NCBI RefSeq assembly: GCF_965638725.1
Contig: NC_134960.1
Coordinates: 1,862,501 to 1,926,500 of the forward strand
Direction of reading: 5' to 3'
Source of the DNA: Aptenodytes patagonicus
Lineage: Eukaryota > Chordata > Aves > Sphenisciformes > Spheniscidae
Length of the DNA stretch: 64,000 nucleotides
Below the pieces are notes generated by a model. That model worked only from the letters and a program-made list of their open reading frames with translations. It was not told the origin of the DNA and made no database searches. Numbering within the stretch: the stretch's first letter is position 1; the number at the start of each line of letters is the position of its first letter. The translations under genes were made by a program, and so were the position numbers. This document shows positions 1 through 41,400 of this stretch, in pieces.

Positions 1-21229
<21,229 letters not shown>

Positions 21230-22011
21230 CCACGATGAGCTATTCACGTGGGCTAACGAAGGCGAAGCCGTCCCGCTGCCACCCTGCGGCCAGGCCTGCC
21301 GGCCGGCTGGAGCAGCTCGGAGCCGGTGCCCTCCGGCAGGAGAGGCCTGGGTGGAGGAACTCCCTCTTCCTCGCCCCTCCAGCGGCCGGCTTCCCCCAGC
21401 CGCCCGCCCAGCCAGAGATGGGTTGTCTCGGTTACAGCCCGTTCCGCTGGTTTCAGGTACTTAAAACACATCCCTTCTAAGGAAAACTGCAAGTTTTTTA
21501 GCGAGAGGCGGGTTCTTGCAAGACTTTGAAGGGAGAGGGAAGCAGCGGCTAGGCACCGACGGGGCGGGAGCCCGCGGCTGACCGCGGAGAAGAGGCTGAG
21601 GCTTTCGGCGGGGCAGCGGGCGCGGCGGAGGGCTGCGAGGGGACGGGCCGCCGAGGGCGGAGCGCCCCGAGGGCTGCGGGGCTAACGGAGGGGACAGCGG
21701 GGACCTGGCTGGACGAGGTGGAAAGCAGCGCAGGGATGAGGCGGCCGGGACGGGGACCGCGGGCCGCCCCGCGCCGCCCGGCCGGGGGCCGTGACAGACC
21801 CCGCCGCGCCGCCCCGCCGGCGCCATGACAACGCGGGAGAAGGCGAAGCGAGACGAGGCGGAAAGCGCGGTGCTCCCGACGCGTCCTCTCTGGCCGCCGG
21901 AGGATTTACTCTCTGTGGCGGCCGCTCCTTCCCCCAATGGGAGGAGGCGGCGGACGGCATGGCCCGGCATGCAGCGCGGCCCGCGCCTCACTTCCCGGCC
22001 TGGCCGCTAAG

Positions 22012-33171
<11,160 letters not shown>

Positions 33172-34665
33172 TGTGGTACAGTCTAGAACTGTTGTTTAGT
33201 GAATGATAACGCTCTTCAAAGATGTTTTGAGCACACGGTTGCCAAACAGTTTAACTGGTCAACATTTCTACTGCTAAAACTTTCTAAATGTTTTGCATAG
33301 TTGTTCATAGGACATGAAAGGTATTAAATGGCACGTGAGACTTACTGAAAGAGTATTTTTGTGGTTTATCCTTTGATGGAAAATTTTACTTTTTTAGTTC
33401 AAAAATCTATCATCAGATTTCTTTATATGAGCTAAGGTCCAGTAACCTGGATGTTTACATGCTGGAAAGCAAGAGCTTTTTATTGCAGATCATGCTGTGC
33501 ATCATATGCTACTACTCTGTTTATGACAGCTTCACTTACATTTAGAAAAATCCTCTAAACTAGTAGAAGCAAAAGTTTTACACTGCTGGCTGTAGAGCAC
33601 TGTCATTGTTGAAACTGAATGCACAATGTTGCACACAGAGGGCCTTCCATCTCACTGTTAACAAATGTATTATATGCTGCTGAGCTTTTTTTTTTCTGAC
33701 GGCTTTTCCTGATGCTTCCAGGTCGAGTCTTAACTGCAACATAAAACTTTAAATAGTGTTCATTTGTTAATGATGAATATACTACTTGAAAAGACTAAAG
33801 CCTCTGTACAGTACAGTTCGCCTGTTTCCTTAGCTCATGTATTTGTAGTCTTTTCTGAGACACGGAGTGTCTCTTGCAGCAGTGTCTGTGTAAGAAAGAG
33901 CAGCAGTGCACAGTGGAAGAATTATGACTGATGCTGCTTCGGAGTTTCATCTTTGTGCCTTTTTTTGTAAATTAAATGTATCCTAGTGAGAGAAGGGCTT
34001 GAGTGGGTGTTTTTCAGAACTCCATTAGCTTTCCATACAGAATATGGTCAGTAAAACCAGAGAAATAGTAGTAGCAAACAAAAATGGGCACTATTTTCAA
34101 GGAGATAGGAAAAAGGCTGTTTTCACTGGATGCTCAGTAAGAAAAGGAGTCGCCTTTAAATAGAGGTCCCAAAGGAAAGTGTTTCCCTTTTGATATTTTT
34201 GCAAAAAATTGTTGTGTAATGCAAGATTACCAATCCGTGTTGTCGGGCACATGGTGACTGGCATTATAGTCTGCAGTATAATCAGTCCATTATTTTTACG
34301 TAACAGCGTGTACGTGTCTGTGAAAATCTGGCATGGGAGAAGCCAGTTAGTGGAAAAAAAAAAAAACAAAACTACAAAAGTGAAATCCAAACGTACTGCA
34401 GAACAAGTATTGCTGGTTGCAAATTGAAAGTTATTTGTTCTTTTGGCGGATTGAAACAGTTGGCATTAGCATTTTAATTTGTGACGCAGTCTCCTAAATT
34501 TCTTATCGTTGGAGTGCCCGTTTTTGGGGATGGGGCATCACATGTGGAAGAATTCTTAAATATCTTGGTTTAGGTAAAATATAGTAACTAAACTATTTTT
34601 TATATTTTTATGGAAAAAGTAGTGTGTAGAATTACTTTTGAATAAACTGTGCTTATTTAAATGTT
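33172..34665 (+). other. ZCCHC10: ZCCHC10 3' UTR
   Basis: About 1.5 kb of AT-rich sequence after the stop codon, without coding character. The end is placed by the AATAAA at 34641-34646 and the GT-rich stretch that follows. A second AATAAA at 34737-34742 would give an end about 100 nt later. Confidence 0.75.
34641..34646 (+). terminator. ZCCHC10: Poly(A) signal, ZCCHC10 (proximal)
   Basis: Canonical AATAAA followed within 30 nt by ATGTATGTTGTGTGTTTT, a good GU-rich downstream element. This is the better of the two candidates. Confidence 0.7.
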
Positions 34666-34736
34666 TGAAAATATGTATGTTGTGTGTTTTAGTCTGTAAT
34701 AATTACTGTGTTTTACAGAACACTCTGCAGACTGTA

Positions 34737-34742
34737 AATAAA
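34737..34742 (+). terminator. ZCCHC10: Poly(A) signal, ZCCHC10 (distal)
   Basis: A second canonical AATAAA, 96 nt after the first. The downstream region is less GU-rich, so it is probably the minor site. Confidence 0.5.
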
Positions 34743-34759
34743 ATTACCAGAAAACTGTT

Positions 34760-37100
34760 TTAAGTCGTCCTGAGTGAATGTACCGTTTAATGGGAAAAGT
34801 TAATAAATTATTAAACAGTAGTTGCTAAGTTCATGCTAACTGCAAATCCAAATGTAAGTGGTATAGTAGTAGTAAAGCGTGTGCGTGGAAGCCCTTTGGG
34901 ATACAGGACTTCTTGCAGCGCAGGGTTTAGGGCCATCTCGACGGTTCCGGCAAAGCCGTGTGCGATGACTGAAGCAGGCGTGGCGGTCGGCGTGCTGTCA
35001 GTGACCTCTTCCTTGCAGGGGGACTGCTGGAAGAGGGGCGTGGAGCCCACCTGGGTGGAGGTCCCACGCTACGGAGAATAGAGGCTTTGGTTCGGTTGGC
35101 GCAGAGCTGGGCGGCAGCGGCGGCGCGGCTATGAAGGAGGACGGTGGTGAGGAACAGGCGGTCGCTCAGAAGGGAGCGGATGGGGATCAAGGCTCAGCTA
35201 TCTTTGCCATCCTGTTACGACCATGTTGTACGGTCGTTTCTTTAATGCTGCTGGCGTTTGAGTGTCGAGGGTTTCATCAGAAGTGCACCGCTTCACACAA
35301 GTATATTGCTTCTCCCCATCAAGTTGTCTCCACGAAAAGGGAAGTTTAAGATTGTTAGACAGCTACCAAGTACTAAAGCTAGTCATTAAACCCGGAGGGT
35401 TGGTCTCTTCAGATGTTTGTGTTTGGTGTCTACAGCCAGACAAACCGGGTCTATTCACAAAGAGAAAAGGAAACGCTTGTGTATGTTAGGTTCTGTCAGC
35501 GGGACCTGGGATAAGGTAAGGTAATTACAGGTGGCACGAAGGAGACCTTAATTTAACTTCTGCTCCGCTGTTGGCTCGTGAGTGGGGATTCCAGGAGATG
35601 GCTTACTGCTTTTAGTGGATATCTGGTACTGCCAACTGCTGATTAAGTCTGAGACCGACCGTAAGTCCCTCCGTACTCTGGGTTTTTTTTAATGTTTCAT
35701 TTCAAAGACAGTATTTTTATTGGTTTTTTTAATTGCCCTTTCTGTTTAACTTGTCTCTGCTTATTTTACAGACTAAAACCCACTAGCCTGTCAAGAGCTT
35801 TGCCAGTTCATCTTTCACTAGCTCACATCCTTATCTCTTACTGGATGCTTTGATTCAAACTCTTTTCCAAGGGGAAAGGTATTTCTTTAATCACTGTTTT
35901 CCAAAGCTTTAGGTTAAGTACAAAAGATCATTAATTTTTTTTTTAAAAAGCCATTAACTAGAAATTGTTATATTTACTAAGCAGTTACGTGAGACCTGTG
36001 TAGCTCTGAACAGCCTCAATTTTGATCCTTCCAATTACAAGTAAAGCTGCCATTGCTAATTGATGCAGTCTAGTAGAGAAACAGCCTCGGGAAAAGGCAT
36101 CGCATTTCAAGGAGAAACACTGCGACCTGATGGGAGAGCAGAAGAAGGGAGAGACAACCTGATCTTCTAGTCCCGGCCTTTATTAAATTGAACATCTGTC
36201 AGTCAGGAACAGGCTTTTGGGTGCCCTCGATGGAATTGCATTATACAGTCTCTTGTGGACTGATGGATTTATTTATTGTTTGAGGGAGGAGTCCTTAATA
36301 AATAGGACTTTTGCTATCAAATGGATTTGCTTCATAAAGAAGTGATTCAACATACCTTAACCCCTGGGTTTAATTTGCTTTATGAAATTATATTTATCCA
36401 AGCTGTGCCTTTATGCAGACACCAAGATGTCAGTTGTGTCTGAGGCAGATCTTCGCAGCCTCTTTTTGTTAATCGAGGGGGGGGTGTGTGTAATACAAAA
36501 CGTAATACCAGAACATGTTTGACTTTTGAGACAGGATATTTTTATTATTTTCTGTTCTTTCGTTATTTACAGTACAGTGTTACTTTCTCAAAGAAGCTGC
36601 CTGTGCCTTGCCCGCCCGTATAAGGTAGGGAAGCTATAGGTGCATTTAATTTTCAGGTAGGTTGAGGTTCCATCCCAGTTTGATCATGTTTTGTTGTAGT
36701 GTCGGTCATATTTCAGTGTCGTAACAAACTTCAGATTTCACTGCCAGTTAAAATAGTTACGAACTGTTTGAGGTTGGGTCTAGACTTAAAACTATTATTG
36801 TGTCTTTTTACAGCATTTTTCTATGAAGCGTCTCTGCAATTGTAGCGTCAGACCATTTTTAAAAGATTTGGGTTCTGGAGTTTGCTGTACTTATGATGAA
36901 GAAAAAAGGGTTGGGTTTTTTTTGGCACTATTCTGCTTTATACTTTACTCACGTATTTCAAACAAATAGTAAAGTTTTTTACTTTTTAAAATATGAACCC
37001 AAGGTAGAACTATGGTCCGGTGCACTTCAAAACCAGTTTATGTGGAAGAAGTCGTTTTTGTTTAAGTTAAGAATGTTTCTATCGTGTAGTTGCAAGGTCT
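34760..37100. other. Intergenic region between ZCCHC10 and the AFF4 island
   Basis: About 2.3 kb between the ZCCHC10 poly(A) signals and the AFF4 island. It is AT-rich apart from a small GC-rich patch at about 34860-35190. A G8 run followed by GTGTGTGTG lies near 36477-36490. No coding exon was recognised. Confidence 0.75.
34860..35190. other. Small isolated GC/CpG-rich patch
   Basis: CpG-rich sequence just past the ZCCHC10 end. It contains a good 3' splice-site lookalike (GACCTCTTCCTTGCAG ending near 35018) and an ATG at 35131 with MKEDGGEEQAVAQKGADGD and a GTGAGG donor-like sequence shortly after. It may be a first exon of a non-coding transcript or a decayed island. No homology was recognised. 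Confidence 0.35.
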
Positions 37101-37524
37101 TCAAAAGCAGCCTCTTCGGGAGGTGCCAGTTTTGGAAGTCCCGTGCCGTTGCCGGTGCCGTGGGGCTGTCCGGGTGGGATCTCCCGTGAAGCGACTCGCG
37201 TTCCCACGGGTCGATCCCGGTTCTGAACGCGGTGCCCCCATCTGCTGCTCGAGGTCAAAAACCGGCAGGGCCAACGCTCCCCTGGGGCGAAAAAACCCCC
37301 CCTGAATTGTAAACTAGAGCGGGACGTCGCACCAAAGCGCGAGAGTGGTCCCAGCGGAAACCGGCCGCCACGTAGGCCCGCAGCGAGAGGCGGGGGCCCT
37401 TTCGGGACCGGGGCCGGCCTCCGCCATCGCGACGCGGAAAAATTGAGTTCGGCTTCCGTCCGTCTGTCTGGGCGTCCCCCGGACAGGCTTGGGACCTTGA
37501 CACCTCCTTGGGACTGGGGGTGTC

Positions 37525-37615
37525 GCCGCTGAGGGCCGTGGTTTAGGGGGCACGGCGGTGTTGGGCTGGCGGTCGGACTCGATGACCTTAGGGGTCTCTT
37601 CCAACCTCAGTGACC
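37525..37615 (+). mobile_element. CR1 LINE 3'-end fragment, GC-shifted
   Basis: The stretch CTGAGGGCCGTGGTTTAGGG, then GTTGGGCTGGCGGTCGGACT, then CGATGACCTTAGGGGTCTCT and TCCAACCTCAGTGA follows the avian CR1 3' end, whose consensus (from memory) reads GTTGGACTCGATGATCTTAG and AGGTCTTTTCCAACCTTAAT. The terminal ATTCTATG octamers are lost. Several consensus T or A positions are now C or G. It is plus-strand oriented and ends about 310 bp before the first promoter E-box of AFF4. It is non-functional. Confidence 0.8.
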
Positions 37616-37925
37616 GCGTTCCGCGGTCCCGTTGGCCGGCGGTTACCGGCCGTGGCCGCGTGCCCCCTCTTGCACGGATTCGTTTTCACGTCACCGAATA
37701 ACCCCTTAAACCGCAGCAGGAACGCCCGCTAGCAGAAAGGGGGAGGTTCGCTCTCCCGCAGTGCCGTATTTAAATTTAAATACGTAATCGCTTGCGAAGG
37801 AGAGGTCCTTTTAACGGACTTTAACCGGCTCTGAGCGGGGGGGGGGGGGGGGGGGGGGGGGCTCGGAGAGGCCGCCCGCGACCCCGCCCGCCGCCGCCAG
37901 GGGGCGGAGCGCGCGGCAGCCCTGC

Positions 37926-38033
37926 CACGTGACGCCCGCCGCGGGGAGGGGGGGGGGGGGGGCGGGGTCGCGGCACGCCTCCCCGCTCCGCGGGGTCACG
38001 TGCTCGCGGAGTCCCCCGTCGGCGGGTCACGTG
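37926..38033. promoter_or_regulatory. Cluster of three GTCACGTG E-boxes
   Basis: CACGTG at 37926-37931, 37997-38002 and 38028-38033. Each is part of GTCACGTG on one strand, the form favoured by USF and by MITF/TFE factors. Each core has a central CpG, so binding would be methylation-sensitive. Spacings are 71 and 31 bp. Confidence 0.75.
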
Positions 38034-38039
38034 AGCGGC

Positions 38040-38491
38040 GGCGGGGCTGCGGCGGCGCGGGGGCTGCCGGGTAGCGCGAGTGCCCGGCTGCGGGAGGAGC
38101 CGCGGCCCGGCAGGACGGGCGGGCGGAGGGAGGGAGGCCGGAGCCGGGCGAGGGGCCGAGGGCTGCCCAGGCCGACGTCGCCGGTCCTCCCCGACCTCGC
38201 CTCGCCGCCAGCCCGGCCCCGTCCCGCGATGGAGCGGCCGGACCCCTGGGGAGCCGCCGTCGCCGCCTCCCGCCTGTGAGCCGCTCCCCCTCCCCCGGGC
38301 CTCGTCCCCCGCCGGGGGCCGGGCCTGCCCCTGCGCTCCCCGGGCGGTCGGTGACTCGGCGGCGGCGCGCTCCCCCCCCCCCCCCCCCCCCGCCCTCGTC
38401 CCTCGGGCCTCTTCGTTCCCCCCCTCCCCGCCCGGCGGGCCGGTGGCGGCAGCCAGGAAATGGTCCGGGCCTAGCGGAGCGGCGAACGGAG
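38040..38491 (+). other. AFF4: AFF4 exon 1 (presumed, mostly 5' UTR)
   Basis: The coding exon at 57007 is preceded by only 4 nt and a 3' splice site, so at least one upstream exon must exist. The island offers two donors: GGAG followed by GTGAGA at 38491/38492 (strong) and CGCCT followed by GTGAGC at 38275/38276 (weaker). With the first, an upstream reading frame at 38229-38279 (MERPDPWGAAVAASRL) lies in the 5' UTR. With the second, that ATG joins AFF4 in frame. The start coordinate is an estimate. Confidence 0.45.
38229..38279 (+). CDS. Upstream ORF or alternative AFF4 N terminus
   Basis: ATG in the context GCGATGG encodes 16 residues, MERPDPWGAAVAASRL, and a stop that spans a possible splice donor (GTGAGC from 38276). 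If spliced there to 57003 the frame continues as CTC AAC ATG, giving MERPDPWGAAVAASRLN before the usual AFF4 methionine. If the later donor is used it is a short uORF that may lower AFF4 translation. Which holds needs transcript data. Confidence 0.35.
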   Translation: MERPDPWGAAVAASRL

Positions 38492-41400
38492 GTGAGACGC
38501 GGCCGGGGGTGGGGACGCGCCGGGGCCGGCCGCGGGGCAGGGGGGCCCGCCGCGGGGCAGGGGGACCCGCCGCGACCGGCACCCCCGCTGCGGTCCCCGC
38601 CGGCGGGGGGGGAGGGCGGGATCCCGGTAGCGGCCGCCGTCGGACCCCGCTCTGCTTCCCCCCCCCCCCCTCCCCGGCTCACCTCTCGGGGAGCTTTCCC
38701 GGCCCGCCCTCCCGCGCCCGCAGCCGTCCCTTCCCCGGCTCCCCGTGCCAGCGTTACCTGCGCGGGCCCCGTTCCCCCCCCGCCCCGCCGGCCGGCGGTC
38801 CCGGACGGTTGGGATCGCCCGTTTCACGGCGCGCTTCAAAACGCGGGACCGCGGTGTTTCCCCGCGCTCGCCGATGGCGAGTGAGACGCCGAGAGGAGTT
38901 ACGCGGCCGGCGGGAACGGGGGTGGGTGTCTGCGCCGGGCACCGCTCCCCCACCGGCCTGTCCCGGCGCGTCCCTCTCACGGGAGAGCAAAACCTGGGTG
39001 GCCCCCGTTACAACAGACCTTTGGGATGGATCTTGGTGCTGCCGGGGCCAGCGCGTTCCCCTCTCTTAGCTGCTGGGTTTAATCCTTTTCCAGTAATTGA
39101 CGTCAGGGCTTTGTTCCTTCCCCTTTGCTCTCTGCGTTTTAGGCCCCGAGCCGCTCTGGGGATGGAGCGGGCAGGGCCGGGGGCTGCGGTGGCCATAGGA
39201 AAAGGCTTCGCCTGGGTGCTGCCGAAGGTCAGGAGAAGGGAGACGCTGGGGGTTATTGGCACGCAGTCCGGTCCTCCTTGTGAGTGAGTGGATAGCTGTT
39301 ATGTAAAGCATCCTCCCTGACGAAGGTTGTGTTATACTTTGTAATCAAAAGGGCGACCGCTTCACGTTTCTGGAACCCGGGCTGACAAGCGCTTTTTTTT
39401 CCCCTTTCTTTTTTTCCAACGAACAAAACAATGCAAGGAAGCGTTGAGACGCGCCGTACAGATATTAGTGCTTTCAGTTGCTGCCTCTTTCATTCACTTC
39501 TTAAAATGAGAAGGTGGTTAACTTCATTTTAGGGGAAAACTGTTGACACCTGTATCTCAAATACAGCCTGAAAAGATAACGTTCCAATGAAGAGAGAGCT
39601 CTGCTTAGCAGGTGAGGGCCCCTCTATTTCACAAGCCCGTCTCCTCGGCTTATTACGGTCTTGTTTGATCATTTACTTATGAAGACTCTGACGGTTTTAA
39701 ATGTTCACGTTTCTACTGATGTCGGTCGGACCTCCCACTTGCCCCTGTGTGAGCTGAACAGGCACTTACTCAGCACCAATAGTCTTTGAAATTAATTTGT
39801 TCTGCTCAAGTCTGTGCTTTTATTTGTCACCTTATTGCCACCTCCCTTCTAGCTGCTGAACTTCTCCTCATGGGTGTATTTCTAGTTCCTTACGTTTCTT
39901 TAAAACTTCTGAATACGCCTCTGAAGTCACTGGAACACAGTGCTTTGCAGCCCGGGGGCATTATTGTGAAATAGGGTCTAGTCAAGTGCTTCGGAGGAGT
40001 GGCTGTAGACTCGATTTGTCATTTCGTTATCTCCTCTGATGAGAGAAACATTATTAAACTCACAGCGCTGCTGTCGTGTCGTCTGCCTCAGCAAGGTGTG
40101 ATATATACAGTCTTAATCATGCAGGTACTGTATATGGGTATTATACTGGAGTTACACGATGGCTCGTAATGGTAATCGTGCAGTTCTTGTTGGTCAATAA
40201 CAAGAAAGAATATTTTACCCTTTGGCATTATTAATGTTTTGGCTTTATTAATGTATCAACGTTAATTTTTATGATTTCCTAGCTGCTATACAGTGTATTT
40301 GCAGCTTTGTGCAAGAGCAAGCTCTCCTCTGTTGAACAGTTTTAACAATCATGAAAGAAAACAGCAAATTTCAACTCTAGTCTCAAAAAAGGTTTCAGGA
40401 CCCTAACGTTTCCTTTAAACATCTCCGCGGTTCTTGTTTTATGACTTTTCTCCTATGTCTCAAACACTGGGAGGGCGAGACTGAGCCCCTCGGGTAGGTT
40501 TTTGTGCAAGGCGGCACACAGGAACCAAAAAAAAAAAAGTAGTTCGTATTTGTGTGTTTTACATTCTTCCCAGTTATAACGATCTGAACTTGATAAAGCA
40601 ACTTCAGTGAAATATTACTTGGATTTCTAGGTTGTCTTTTTAGTAACCACACAAACGCTTTTGCGTGGCTATGACCCAACTATTTAATGAGAAGGTGCCA
40701 CATACTTTTATTTGCAAACACCATACGCTTTGCGTTGTTCAGGTTTTGTAGATAAATAGCTGCAGCAGAAATCTGTCCTGACATTGCAGTTGGTAGATAA
40801 TAAGTTGGCACGTACGCAGTAGTTCCTTCTTCCTTCTCTAGCTCACAGCTGCTGGCAAGGATGTTCTGCTGCACTTTGTTTTCCACTGTGGTCGCTCCTG
40901 GACGTTGGATGTGACTAAAGACATACATGAATTGTGCGTTACCGACTGAGAGAGCAGTTCGCGGCATCTTTTGAAGCAGATGGGACCCTGTGACCAAGTG
41001 ATGGTGAAACTGCTGTCCCCCCACCTGTATTTTCAGTGCTTACGAGAGCTGCCATAACTGTTCATATCTGCTTCTGATGCCTCCCTTCCTTCCTGCTCAT
41101 CCTCTTGTTTGTGAGTTTTTCAATCATCACTACTCTTACTCTTTGCTCCAGATCAACAGAAATCCTCAGCGTTGAGGGTAGAAATATTAAGCGGTGATGC
41201 CCGTGTCTGAGGCTGCATCTTGAGAGTTGAGACGTGAAATCAGCACCCGTCCTATAGGCAGATTTTGCCCTTGTTGGGCACATGGAAAGAGCAAGAGCAT
41301 CTTCCAAGAGGCCGCCTCTACCAGCAGCAATGTGTATGTAGAGCTGGGAGGAAAGCGAGTCGCACAGTGTCGTATTTGGGGTCTACCTGTCTGAGGACGT

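Larger units (their letters stand above)
37640..39290 (+). promoter_or_regulatory. AFF4: AFF4 promoter CpG island
   Basis: Extremely GC-rich block, with G25 at 37837-37861, G15 at 37948-37962, C20 at 38372-38391 and C13 at 38658-38670. Three CACGTG E-boxes lie at 37926, 37997 and 38028. No TATA box is present in the probable start region. The island extends well into intron 1, and density falls after about 39290. AFF4 transcription most likely starts between about 38030 and 38200; the exact site cannot be fixed. Confidence 0.8.

Noticed and set aside
37821-39069. Frames of 200-329 codons in the AFF4 island
   Set aside because: Same GC effect. They run through G25 and C20 homopolymers and lack any family similarity.
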